DNA from: UMGS755 sp045590535
GTDB taxonomy: Bacteria > Bacillota > Clostridia > UBA1381 > UBA9506
Direction of reading: 5' to 3'
Length of the DNA: 45,770 nt
NCBI GenBank assembly: GCA_045590535.1
Contig: JAZNRE010000016.1
Span: 1 to 45,770, forward strand
Shown here: in pieces, positions 32,192 to 40,593 of the stretch
How positions within the stretch are numbered: the stretch's first letter is position 1
Layout of the letters: each line of letters starts with the position of its first letter
Notes under the pieces: generated by a model
What the model was told of the DNA's origin: nothing
Databases searched by the model: none
Seen by the model: the letters and a program-made list of their open reading frames with translations, nothing else
Made by a program: the position numbers and the translations under genes

Positions 32192-33361
32192 TTACATGCA
32201 CATTTCAAATATCTCTTTTATCACTTCAAAGTCCATATCTATATAACTTTTAACCGTTCTCTGTTTGCCGAAGGTGCAAAGCTCTGCAAGCCTTTCTATG
32301 CAGCCTGCATCAAGACCAAAATCGGCAAGACAGGTGGGCATGCCGATGGACTTAAAATAGTCCGCCATTTTGCTGATGCCTGCTAAAGCGGCCGCCTCAT
32401 CATCGGTTTCGGTGCATTCCCACACTTGGCGGGCAAACTGCGCAAAGCGCGGAATATTGTGTTTGTAAATATATTTTGCCCATGCAGGAAAAAGAACCGC
32501 AAGCCCTGCACCGTGGGCAATTTCATCATATTCACCGCTTAAGGCATGCTCTAACTGATGCACCGGCAGCGCATTTTCACGGCCGCAGCCGGTAAGGTCG
32601 TTGTGTGAAAGGCTGGATGCCCACATCATATTGGCACGGGCGTTATAATCCTGAGGATTTTCCATAAGAGTTGTTCCCGCTGCAATGGTGGATTTTAAAA
32701 CACTTTCGGCAATTCTGTCAGTAAGGTCTGTGGGCTCGCAGGGTCTGAAATAGCGTTCCATGGTGTGTGCCATAATGTCAACCACACCGCAGGCAGTCTG
32801 ATAGGCGCTCACAGAATGGGTAAGCTCCGGATTCATAATGGCAAACTTGCACCGGTTAAATTCGCTGTTAAAGCCCCGCTTCATGTTCAGCTCCGTGTTG
32901 CTGATAACCGCTGATGAACTCATCTCACTGCCGGCGGCGGCAATGGTTAAAATACAACCCACGGGCAAAGCGTTTGCCACCTTGGCCTTACCTGTGGGAA
33001 AGTCCCATGGGTCGCAATCAGCACAGGCACCTGCAGCGGTATATTTCGAAGAATCAAGTACACTTCCGCCACCCACGGCAAGTATCATTTGCACCTTGTT
33101 TTCTTTGGCTGCCTTCACCGCCTCGCGTACAAACGAAAGCTTGGGGTTTGGCTCTACACCGCCCATTTCCAAAACTTTTATGCCTTTTTCGGCAAGTGAG
33201 GTCATCACCTCATCATAGAGTCCGGATTTTTTAATGCTGCCCTGACCGTATTGCAGCATAATGTTGTCATAGCCATACTCTTTAATAATGGTGCCCACAT
33301 CTTTGTGCTTATCTTTTCCAAAAATCACCTTAGTCGGCGCATAGTATGTAAAATCTTTCAT
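32192..33361 (-). CDS. Iron-containing alcohol dehydrogenase (butanol-dehydrogenase type)
   Basis: A 389-residue group III NAD(P)H-dependent alcohol dehydrogenase of the YqhD/BdhA branch, reducing aldehydes during fermentation. The coenzyme-binding region is VGGGSVLDSSKYTAAGA. The metal site includes the conserved Asp and His residues in VVDIMAHTMERYF, and in HQLEHALSGEYDEIAHGAGLAVLFPAWAKYIY with the two iron-binding His. Together with PPDK it points to a fermentative lifestyle. It is the first gene of a probable operon with DUF4430 and the Cys-rich membrane protein. Exact substrate unknown. Confidence 0.93.
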   Translation of the reverse strand: MKDFTYYAPTKVIFGKDKHKDVGTIIKEYGYDNIMLQYGQGSIKKSGLYDEVMTSLAEKGIKVLEMGGVEPNPKLSFVREAVKAAKENKVQMILAVGGGSVLDSSKYTAAGACADCDPWDFPTGKAKVANALPVGCILTIAAAGSEMSSSAVISNTELNMKRGFNSEFNRCKFAIMNPELTHSVSAYQTACGVVDIMAHTMERYFRPCEPTDLTDRIAESVLKSTIAAGTTLMENPQDYNARANMMWASSLSHNDLTGCGRENALPVHQLEHALSGEYDEIAHGAGLAVLFPAWAKYIYKHNIPRFAQFARQVWECTETDDEAAALAGISKMADYFKSIGMPTCLADFGLDAGCIERLAELCTFGKQRTVKSYIDMDFEVIKEIFEMCM

Positions 33362-33396
33362 AAATTTACCTCCTCATATTTTAAAACCCCAAACCA

Positions 33397-33870
33397 TTAC
33401 CGCACGATTTTGCTCACCGTTGCGCCAACAAGGTCAATGAGCTTTTGGGGCGAGATTTCCACCTGATAGCCTATTTTTCCAGCGCTGAACACAATGGTTT
33501 CAAAGTCTTTACAAGACACATCTATAACCGTTGTATACTGCTTTTTCATGCCGATTGGAGAACAACCGCCCCGAATGTAACCGGTGACCTTGTTAATGTC
33601 CTTAACCGGTATCATTTCAACGGATTTTTCACCCACCGCTGCAGCACAGGCTTTTAAATCGAGCTCATTTACAACGGGAATAACAAACACATAATATTTT
33701 TTTGAAGGGCTGGTGGTGACTAGGGTTTTAAACACTTGTGCAGGATTTTTGCCTATTTTCTCTGCCACCGAGCAACCATCAAAATCCCCGTTGCTTTCGT
33801 AGGTATATAAAGCGTATTCAATTTTATTAGTTTCAAGATTTCGCATTACATTGGTTTTAAAGTTTGCCAC
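33397..33870 (-). CDS. ybaK: Cys-tRNA(Pro)/Cys-tRNA(Cys) deacylase YbaK/EbsC
   Basis: A 157-residue trans-editing enzyme that removes Cys from mischarged tRNA(Pro). The YbaK fold is recognisable from GCSVAEKIGKNPAQVFKTLVTT, the catalytic-type Lys in that stretch, the EMIPVKDINKVTGYIRGGCSPIGMKKQY loop (G-x-x-x-G-G-x-S/P-x-x) and AGKIGYQVEISPQKLIDLVGA. The start is GTG 33870 with AGGTG 6 bases upstream and gives the usual length; the open frame continues about 40 codons further without a family match. It is probably transcribed alone. Confidence 0.92.
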   Translation of the reverse strand: MANFKTNVMRNLETNKIEYALYTYESNGDFDGCSVAEKIGKNPAQVFKTLVTTSPSKKYYVFVIPVVNELDLKACAAAVGEKSVEMIPVKDINKVTGYIRGGCSPIGMKKQYTTVIDVSCKDFETIVFSAGKIGYQVEISPQKLIDLVGATVSKIVR

Positions 33871-34001
33871 TTGAATCACCTGACTGTTAAACAAATTTAT
33901 ATATACCCTAATTATACTATAAAAAGCAGAAAAAGACAACTTATAAGTTGCCTTTTTCCATGTAGGTTTCACTTTTAGGTTACTATCCATTTCGTTTTAA
34001 A

Positions 34002-35342
34002 TTATTTCCCGAAGTGTTCTTTTGTGGCGGTTTTCACCACTTTATAAAGCCCTAATATACCAATTAAGTTTGGAATGGCCATTAAGCCGTTTAAGGCCTC
34101 TGAAATGCCCCAAATGACATCCAAGTTGCCCACGGCACCAACAAACACAACCAAAACATAAACACATCGGTAAAACAGAACGGCTGTTTTGGATTTGTTG
34201 GTCAAAAATCCAGCACACACCTCTCCATAATAGGCCCAGCCCAAGATGGTAGACAGAGCAAAAAAGATGGTGGATAAGGTAACTATAGCGCCACCAACAC
34301 CGGGAATGATGGAATTAAAAGATGCAATGCTCAAAGCAGCACCCTGGAAATTGCCCTCACTCCAAATGCCGCTGGTTAAAATAACCAACGCTGACAGCGT
34401 GCAAATCACAATCGTTGTAAAAAACACTTCAAACATGCCCCAAAGGCCTTGACGCGCCGGATCTTTTGTGCTGGAGGCAGCATGGGCAATGGGTGCACTG
34501 CCAAGACCGGCCTCATTGGAAAAGACGCCCCGTGAAAAGCCATAATGCATGGCAAGCATAATGCCATAACCGGCGCTACCGCCTGCGGCAGCCTTAAAAT
34601 TAAATGCCTCTTTAAAAATGAGAGCAAAAGCTCCGGGGATTTTATCAAAATTGATAACCAGTGCAATAAGTGAACATACAACATAAAAAACCGCCATAAA
34701 GGGCACCAGTTTTTCATTAACAGAAGCAATTCTGCGCATGCCACCCAAAATAACCGCTGCCGCAATAGTCGTTAACACAACACCTGTAATCCACGGCGCA
34801 ACACCTGCTGTGCTCTCCAGCGCAACGGCAATGGAATTGGACTGTGTTGTATTGCCAATGCCAAGACAGGCAGCCATGGCAAGAACGGCAAAAATTGCTG
34901 CAAGCCATTTTAAGTTAAGACCATTTTTTATGTAATACATAGGTCCGCCGACCCATTCGCCTTTTTCGTTTTTCTCTCTATATTTTAATGAAAGCACAAT
35001 TTCTGAATATTTTGTTATCATGCCGAGCAAGGCACTAATCCACATCCAGAACACAGCACCAGGACCACCAGACACAATGGCTGTGGCAAGACCTGCAATG
35101 CTGCCCGTTCCAATGGTGCCGGCCATAGCCGTTGCCACCGCTTGAAAAGGACTCACACCGGAGGTATCTTTTGCATGGTGCTCCTTTGAAAAAACACCCA
35201 AAATTGTCTTTTTTAACATGTAACCAAACTTTCCAAACTGCAAAAAACCCATTTTAGCAGAAAGAAAAACACCAGTTCCTATTAAAAGCGTGAGCATGAC
35301 AGGACCCCAAATGACCCCGTTGATTTTATCGATTATTTCCAT
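34002..35342 (-). CDS. Alanine/glycine:Na+ symporter (AGCS family)
   Basis: A 446-residue Na+-coupled amino acid symporter with about 11 membrane segments. AGCS family features are GVSPFQAVATAMAGTIGTGSIAGLATAIVSGGPGAVFWMW near residue 75, the GGPMYYI stretch, and GFSRGVFSNEAGLGSAPIAHA in the middle. The start is ATG 35342 (MEIIDKINGV), 11 bases after AAAGGAG. It is preceded by an Lrp-type regulator 38 bases upstream on the same strand, which makes amino-acid-responsive control likely. The substrate is alanine or glycine by family. Confidence 0.92.
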   Translation of the reverse strand: MEIIDKINGVIWGPVMLTLLIGTGVFLSAKMGFLQFGKFGYMLKKTILGVFSKEHHAKDTSGVSPFQAVATAMAGTIGTGSIAGLATAIVSGGPGAVFWMWISALLGMITKYSEIVLSLKYREKNEKGEWVGGPMYYIKNGLNLKWLAAIFAVLAMAACLGIGNTTQSNSIAVALESTAGVAPWITGVVLTTIAAAVILGGMRRIASVNEKLVPFMAVFYVVCSLIALVINFDKIPGAFALIFKEAFNFKAAAGGSAGYGIMLAMHYGFSRGVFSNEAGLGSAPIAHAASSTKDPARQGLWGMFEVFFTTIVICTLSALVILTSGIWSEGNFQGAALSIASFNSIIPGVGGAIVTLSTIFFALSTILGWAYYGEVCAGFLTNKSKTAVLFYRCVYVLVVFVGAVGNLDVIWGISEALNGLMAIPNLIGILGLYKVVKTATKEHFGK

Positions 35343-35380
35343 AAAGCTAAATACTCCTTTTACTGCAAAACAGTTCAAAA

Positions 35381-35839
35381 TTACATGTTTTCATTTTCAG
35401 GCAACAAACACAATTCACATTTGTTTGTTGAAAGCACAACCGATGTCCGCGTGAGCGATACACCCTTTGTGGATTTAATATAATTCAAAATTTCCTCTAA
35501 AGGTTTGCCCGATTTTGTAACCACTTTTAAAATAAAATCAAAATCACCGGCAATATAGTGGCACTCGGTTATAAAATGATTTTCCTTGACCCTTTTCACA
35601 AACCCCTCATTAAATTTAGGGTGCTCAAGGCTCACATAAATAAACGCCATAAGCTCTCTGCCTAAGGCACTCTGATTGATAAGTGTTGTGTAGCCCTCAA
35701 TGACGCCTGAATTTTCAAGCTTTTTAATCCGTTCTATAACGGCCGAGGTGGACAAATTGATTTTTGCTCCAATGTTGGTTGCATTTTCTCTTGAATTTGC
35801 CTTTAAACACTCTAAAATCTGATAATCTATAACATCCAT
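35381..35839 (-). CDS. Lrp/AsnC-family transcriptional regulator
   Basis: A 152-residue feast/famine regulator. The N-terminal helix-turn-helix (residues ~1-55) has DYQILECLKANSRENATNIGAKINLSTSAVIERIKKLENSGVI. The C-terminal RAM ligand-binding domain follows (residues ~65-140), with CHYIAGDFDFILKVVTKSGKPLEEIL. The start is ATG 35839 behind GGGGGAGG, and the family-typical MDVIDYQIL supports it. It heads an operon with the AGCS symporter and probably senses the transported amino acid. Confidence 0.92.
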   Translation of the reverse strand: MDVIDYQILECLKANSRENATNIGAKINLSTSAVIERIKKLENSGVIEGYTTLINQSALGRELMAFIYVSLEHPKFNEGFVKRVKENHFITECHYIAGDFDFILKVVTKSGKPLEEILNYIKSTKGVSLTRTSVVLSTNKCELCLLPENENM

Positions 35840-36017
35840 ATAAATTACCTCCCCCATAGTTTAAAATTATATAAAATACAAAAAATATTGTAAAGTTCTT
35901 TTTAAAATAACCTATTTTTTTGCATAAAATACACATTTAACCAAAAATATTTTGGCAAAATGCTGTCATCACCAAAATTATGAGGATGGTTTTTTTACTT
36001 TCTCTTTAAAGCCGGAC

Positions 36018-36057
36018 AGAAAAAAGCGCTGTGATAAAGTAATTACCACAGCGCTTT
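36018..36057 (-). terminator. Terminator of the ceramidase-like gene
   Basis: A perfect 11-bp stem (AAAGCGCTGTG / CACAGCGCTTT, 36023-36057), followed on the minus strand by TTTTTTCTG. It lies 18 bases after the stop. Confidence 0.88.
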
Positions 36058-36075
36058 CGGCTTAAAATCAATATG

Positions 36076-37419
36076 TTATTTAAGACTTGTTAAAAGTTTT
36101 TGTCCTTCAGAAATGATGAATTCAGCAACGCCTGCCTTAAACTTTGAGCTTCTTGCCTCGTAGCCGCCTTCATTATACGAATCTTGCATGGGGAAATAGC
36201 CTTGACTGCCGTTTGTGAGGCAGCAAGGAAGAATCATGTCATAACCAGCCGTTTCTTTTAATCCCCTGCCAATGCCGGCAAAAGGCTCACCGGGAATACC
36301 GATGATCGCAACCGGACCAATGACAACGGCTGAAAGGCGCATACCAAAGGCGTCAGGGGCATTTTCAAGGTTCACCATTCTGCGGGCTTCTGCAACAACG
36401 GTTGTCAGCATCATGCCCTCATAGGGAATCTCATTGTCTCGGCCTGCCTCGTGTAGTTCGTGAATGCGGTGTGCCTCCGGCATATCCTTGGGGTCGGGCT
36501 TGTTGGAAGGCACATCAATAACTTCCTGCTTGCTGATGAGCTTATCCACTTCAATATAATGCACCTTGTCAAAAGCCTGCAAAACGCCACCTAATACAAC
36601 GCGCGCTACATATTCAGCATGGGCATAGCCTCTTGAAACATCGTCAAAATCGTTAAACATGTTGTTAAAGTCACCCGCTTTAGGATGCACATTAACATGG
36701 TTAACATCGCCCTGAGCACCGTTAAAGAAAATGCACTTAGTGCCATCGAGGATTTTTTCAACATCTTTTCTTAAAAGGCCGGGCCAGTCGGCAGAGATTT
36801 TGCTGCCGCCCACAACATCCGGGTGATTGCCAAAGTTAACAAAAACAATGGTATCGGCACCCTCACGGTCGAACCGCAAAACATTAACGCTGTCATCAAT
36901 ATCGCCAATTGGATGAACAATGTTGGGGTTGTTAACACCGGGGTTTGTAGCCACGGAACCGTCTTTCATTCGATAGCGACGGATGAAGGCCACATTGGGA
37001 GCTTTGCCGGAGCCAAAGCCCATCTTGGCATCCTTAAGGTCGCTAACCGCAAATTTTGCCACATCAGCAATGCGGCGCTGGACAAAGGTTGTATATTCTC
37101 TTATAAGCTCATTCTCAGACTCAAGCTCAATTTCTGGCGCTGTGTGTGTATGGGTAGCAGAAATAAGGATGTTATCTGCCGGAACGCCTGAAGCTTCGCT
37201 GGCAGCCTTTCTGAATGCATCTGTAATTGTCTGTTCAAGGCCGCAGTGGTCAACAGTGATGAGAAGAGTTGTTACATCACCAAGCTGCAGCGCAAGAGCA
37301 TTCACTTCAAGATCATCTAAAATTGCTTCAGCAAAACGGGGTTTAAAATATCCTCTGATGGGAATACCCATAGGCGGATTGATGTTACCACGGCTAAAGC
37401 CAGCTTTAAGATTGTTCAT
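36076..37419 (-). CDS. Neutral/alkaline ceramidase-like hydrolase domain protein
   Basis: A 447-residue protein of the neutral/alkaline non-lysosomal ceramidase N-terminal domain family. The family pattern is visible: KAGFSRGNINPPMGIPIRGYF at the N-terminus, ILISATHTHTAPE with metal-binding His residues, VFVNFGNHPDVVGGSKISADWPG (the conserved H-P-x-x-x-G and D-W/F-P-G), FFNGAQGDVNHV, and IGIPGEPFAGIG near the end. No signal peptide is seen, so it is intracellular, and the C-terminal Ig-like domain of true ceramidases is missing. In bacteria such proteins are often near sugar catabolic genes. Here it follows nagBA but is separated from them by a terminator. The true substrate is open. Start: ATG 37419, 6 bases after GGAGG. 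Confidence 0.82.
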   Translation of the reverse strand: MNNLKAGFSRGNINPPMGIPIRGYFKPRFAEAILDDLEVNALALQLGDVTTLLITVDHCGLEQTITDAFRKAASEASGVPADNILISATHTHTAPEIELESENELIREYTTFVQRRIADVAKFAVSDLKDAKMGFGSGKAPNVAFIRRYRMKDGSVATNPGVNNPNIVHPIGDIDDSVNVLRFDREGADTIVFVNFGNHPDVVGGSKISADWPGLLRKDVEKILDGTKCIFFNGAQGDVNHVNVHPKAGDFNNMFNDFDDVSRGYAHAEYVARVVLGGVLQAFDKVHYIEVDKLISKQEVIDVPSNKPDPKDMPEAHRIHELHEAGRDNEIPYEGMMLTTVVAEARRMVNLENAPDAFGMRLSAVVIGPVAIIGIPGEPFAGIGRGLKETAGYDMILPCCLTNGSQGYFPMQDSYNEGGYEARSSKFKAGVAEFIISEGQKLLTSLK

Positions 37420-37482
37420 TGCCAACCTCCGTATTTTTATTTTTCATATAAAAATATTTATACTTTTCACACCAAAAGCACC

Positions 37483-37515
37483 AAAAGCAGAACGAAGCGT
37501 AACGCATCGTTCTGC
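37483..37515 (-). terminator. Hairpin between nagA and the ceramidase-like gene
   Basis: A perfect 9-bp stem (GCAGAACGA at 37487-37495 with TCGTTCTGC at 37507-37515), followed on the minus strand by TTTT. It lies 15 bases after the nagA stop and 68 bases before the next start. Probably a nagBA terminator with partial read-through. Confidence 0.7.
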
Positions 37516-37529
37516 CTTTTATAATCTTT

Positions 37530-38702
37530 TTAAATGGCAATTTCCTTGCCGTCTGCAATCACAGCAGAAACTGTAATATCATCATCAAAAATGACAATAT
37601 CGGCGCAGGCACCAACTTTTAAAACGCCTAAATCATCCCTAACCAGTATTTTGGCCGGGTTTTGGGTCATCAGGCGTACTGCCTCAAAAACAGATAAGCC
37701 AACTTTTGAAACCATGGTGCGAACCAACCGGTCCGTTGTGGCAACACTGCCGGCAAAGGCAGAACGGTCAAGAAGTTTCGCAACACCATCTTCAATGATG
37801 CAAGCCATGCCTTCACCTCTGCGGCCGATTAAAGACTCTTCACCATCAGGCATACCGGCGCCACGCATAGCGTCTGTCACCAGGCAGATGCGTTCTAAAC
37901 CCAGCACCTTCACAATCAGCTTAAGTAATGGCGGCGGCAAATGGCAGCCATCGGCAATCACCTCGGCAATCATATCGTCTGAAAGATAAGTCGATTCTAT
38001 CACGCCCAGCTGACGAAAACCGCCTCGACGGGTGATGGTGGACATACCGGAATAAAGATGTGTCACCATGCGGCAACCTGCCTCATAAACAGCCTCAACA
38101 TCCTCTAAAAGTGCATCGGTATGTGCAATGGAGGGCAAAATGCCGTTTTGGGTCAAACGCTTGCAAAACTCTACACTGCCTGAAAGTTCCGGTGCAAAAC
38201 TCCAACGCTTAATGATATGACCATATTTTCGGATAATCGGCTCATATTCTTCTGGCGTCGGCGCCTTGATATATTCCGGTGGCTGTGCACCGCTTTGAGA
38301 TAAAGCAAAGTAAGGCCCTTCAAGGTGTGTGCCTAAAATGCGAGCCTCTGATTGCTTTTCATCCATAACCGTTTGCAAGTCTTCTAAAAACTCAAGCAAA
38401 ACCTCTTGAGAGCAGGCTAAAGATGTGGGCAAAATGGTGGTTGTTCCGTGTTTTAAGTGGAGGGCCGCTGCGCCGACAATAGCCTCGGTGCCGCCATCCA
38501 TAAAGTCGTAACCGCCACCGCCGTGCACATGAATGTCAATGAAGCCGGGGGACACAAACTGTCCACTGGCATCCATTTCTTTGTCAAAAGGCAGTTCTTC
38601 TGTGGTGATGGCCGTGATTTTGCCATTTTGAAAATAGAGGCTTGCCGCCTCATCTATGCACTCTGGCAATAAAAGTTTACCGTTTTTGATTTTGGTAACC
38701 AT
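37530..38702 (-). CDS. nagA: N-acetylglucosamine-6-phosphate deacetylase
   Basis: A 390-residue metal-dependent amidohydrolase that converts GlcNAc-6-P to GlcN-6-P. Key elements are PGFIDIHVHGGGGYDFMDG (the metal H-x-H), THLEGPYFA with the metal-binding Glu, HTDALLEDVEAVYEAGCRMVTHLYSGM (further metal His residues), the catalytic Asp in VTDAMRGAGMPDG, and GSVATTDRLVRTM. The start is ATG 38702 (MVTKIKNGK) or a GTG at 38711; neither has a strong ribosome binding site, so coupling to nagB, which ends 7-16 bases upstream, is likely. Confidence 0.94.
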   Translation of the reverse strand: MVTKIKNGKLLLPECIDEAASLYFQNGKITAITTEELPFDKEMDASGQFVSPGFIDIHVHGGGGYDFMDGGTEAIVGAAALHLKHGTTTILPTSLACSQEVLLEFLEDLQTVMDEKQSEARILGTHLEGPYFALSQSGAQPPEYIKAPTPEEYEPIIRKYGHIIKRWSFAPELSGSVEFCKRLTQNGILPSIAHTDALLEDVEAVYEAGCRMVTHLYSGMSTITRRGGFRQLGVIESTYLSDDMIAEVIADGCHLPPPLLKLIVKVLGLERICLVTDAMRGAGMPDGEESLIGRRGEGMACIIEDGVAKLLDRSAFAGSVATTDRLVRTMVSKVGLSVFEAVRLMTQNPAKILVRDDLGVLKVGACADIVIFDDDITVSAVIADGKEIAI

Positions 38703-38718
38703 AAACGCCACTCATTTC

Positions 38719-39444
38719 TTACAGTGTGTCACCTGCAGAATTAGCATCAACACACAGATACATTTCGGGATGTGTTTTTAACAGGGTTGCAGGAACCATG
38801 TTGGTTGTGTCATTTTCCATCATCAATTTGATGGCATTTGCTTTTGCAGCATGGGGCACAGCGGAGATAATAACTTTGCTCTGCATAATGCGATACGGTG
38901 TCATGGAGATAGCCTGTGCCGGTACATCTTCAAAACCGGCAAACCAGCCTTCGCCAACCTGCTGCATACGGCATTTTTCATCTAAGTTAACAACAATGTA
39001 AGATTCTTTTGTGTCAAAATTTGCCGGTGGATCGTTAAATGCGATGTGCGCATTTTCGCCGATACCGATTAAAGCAACATCGATGGGAGCTTTTTGAATT
39101 TCTTCAGTTAAGTAAGCGATGCATTCTTGGGGATGCTCACCGTCAACCAAATAGGCCTTTTTAGGATTAACAATGTTGATAAAACGCTCTTTTAAGTATT
39201 TACGGAAGCTTGCCGGATGGGTATCAGGCAGACCTACATACTCGTCCAAGTGGAACATTTCAACTTTAGACCAGTCAACATCTTCTTTAACCAAGGTTTC
39301 TAAAGTTTCAAACTGAGATGCGCCAGTGGATAAAATCAAGCGTGCACTGCCCTTTTCTGCAATAGCAGCACGCAGTTTTTCTGCAGCCAGTTTGCCTGCA
39401 GCTTCGCCTAATTCTCTTGCTGTTGTGCTTTTAATAATTTCCAT
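38719..39444 (-). CDS. nagB: Glucosamine-6-phosphate deaminase
   Basis: A 241-residue isomerase/deaminase that makes fructose-6-phosphate and ammonia from GlcN-6-P. Family features are LILSTGASQFETL (phosphate loop), MFHLDEYVGLPDTHPAS with the catalytic Asp, and LIGIGENAHIAFNDPPANF with the G-x-x-x-H-I-A-F-N-x-P signature. The start is ATG 39444 behind AGGAGGAC. It leads the nagBA operon, divergent from an AraC regulator, and is driven by a promoter at 39603-39630. Together nagB and nagA allow growth on amino sugars from mucin or cell walls. Confidence 0.95.
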   Translation of the reverse strand: MEIIKSTTARELGEAAGKLAAEKLRAAIAEKGSARLILSTGASQFETLETLVKEDVDWSKVEMFHLDEYVGLPDTHPASFRKYLKERFINIVNPKKAYLVDGEHPQECIAYLTEEIQKAPIDVALIGIGENAHIAFNDPPANFDTKESYIVVNLDEKCRMQQVGEGWFAGFEDVPAQAISMTPYRIMQSKVIISAVPHAAKANAIKLMMENDTTNMVPATLLKTHPEMYLCVDANSAGDTL

Positions 39445-39602
39445 TATAAAGTCCTCCTGCATTATAAAATTTAAATTAAATTTCTTTATAGAATGCGTCG
39501 GCTTACGCCACGCGCCCTATAGCTTACAAATTCTCTTTAATCTTACCATAATTAGAAGAGAATAACAACTCTATTATGTATAATAAAACAAAATTTAACT
39601 AA

Positions 39603-39630
39603 ATTATATAGAAATCTTAACTTTTTTCAA
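39603..39630 (-). promoter_or_regulatory. Promoter of the nagBA operon
   Basis: On the minus strand: -35 TTGAAA (39625-39630), 16-base spacer, -10 TATAAT (39603-39608). Transcription would begin near 39596, giving a leader of about 150 bases. Within that leader AGAAGAG (39554-39560) and CTCT (39569-39572) flank a loosely palindromic region that could be an operator. Confidence 0.65.
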
Positions 39631-39719
39631 GTTTTATATTCCTTTTTTTACTTTTTTATGATAAAATAAGAACAGATAGACCTTGAAAATTGATATATTC
39701 TAAAAAAAGGGGCAACGCT

Positions 39720-40523
39720 ATGGAAACAACAGCTTCTTCCAATCCATTATTTGCTACAGAAATTCACAGCGGCGACAGCTTACCGACAGACCGCCATTTT
39801 CACCCTATATATGAATTTTATTACCTTTGCAGCGGTGATATTGCTTATTTTACAGATGACCGCATCATCACCCTGACGGCCGGCGATTTGCTGGTGCTGC
39901 CCCCCCACACCCTGCACAAAAGCATAGCTTTAGAAAATCCTATAAGAAAGCGGATTTTGCTTTATGTTGACACCCGTTTTCTCCAAGAGCTGCCCGAGGC
40001 CTATTCCCTTTTGCCCAAAACCTCGGTGGTCTATCATTTGCAGGGGCGAGAGTCGATAACACAGCTCATTTACAGCTTGAGCCAGGAATATGAAACCCAA
40101 AAGAGCTCCATGATGCTCAAATGCCTCTTTGGTGAGCTTTTGGTGCGCTTGAGCCGGCAGGCAACCATTGACGATACACCGCCAATCCCCCCTGTAACAT
40201 CAGACCGGATTTTAGAGGTGGTGGCCTACCTTAACGAGCAATATGCTCAAGACATCTCTTTGAGCAAAACCGCCGAGCATTTTTATATGAATCCATCTTA
40301 CTTAAGTCGGTTGTTTAAAGAAAACACGGGCTTTACCTTCTCAGAATATCTTAATAAATACCGCATTAAAAAAGCGGCCGAGTTGCTTGCTGACAAGTCA
40401 AAAAATGTTACGCAAATTGCTCTTTCGGTGGGCTTTAATTCCACCAATCACTTTTGCAAAATATTTAAGAAAATGATTGGCACCTCTCCCCTTGCCTATC
40501 GCCGCAAGCTGCAGGCCAATTAA
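39720..40523 (+). CDS. AraC-family transcriptional regulator
   Basis: A 267-residue regulator. The N-terminal cupin sensor (residues ~10-90) has DRHFHPIYEFYYLCSGDIAYFTDD and LTAGDLLVLPPHTLHKS. The C-terminal double helix-turn-helix (residues ~165-265) has AQDISLSKTAEHFYMNPSYLSRLFKENTG and VTQIALSVGFNSTNHFCKIFKKMIGTSPLAYRR, the complete AraC signature. The start is ATG 39720, a few bases after AAGGGG. Because it is divergent from nagBA it is the obvious candidate activator of amino-sugar use. The ligand is unknown. Confidence 0.93.
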   Translation: METTASSNPLFATEIHSGDSLPTDRHFHPIYEFYYLCSGDIAYFTDDRIITLTAGDLLVLPPHTLHKSIALENPIRKRILLYVDTRFLQELPEAYSLLPKTSVVYHLQGRESITQLIYSLSQEYETQKSSMMLKCLFGELLVRLSRQATIDDTPPIPPVTSDRILEVVAYLNEQYAQDISLSKTAEHFYMNPSYLSRLFKENTGFTFSEYLNKYRIKKAAELLADKSKNVTQIALSVGFNSTNHFCKIFKKMIGTSPLAYRRKLQAN

Positions 40524-40544
40524 AATTTGATATATGAATATGAA

Positions 40545-40576
40545 AAACGGGCTGTAGCTTCTGCTACAGCCCGTTT
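40545..40576. terminator. Bidirectional terminator between araC-type gene and ppdK
   Basis: A perfect 13-bp stem (AAACGGGCTGTAG / CTACAGCCCGTTT) with a 6-base loop between two convergent genes, 17-21 bases from each stop. Confidence 0.9.
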
Positions 40577-40593
40577 GTAATTTTGAAAATATT

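Noticed and set aside
32838..33234. Long open frames on the plus strand opposite the Fe-ADH
   Set aside because: They are antisense shadows of a well-supported gene, lack ribosome binding sites and have low-complexity, non-family composition.
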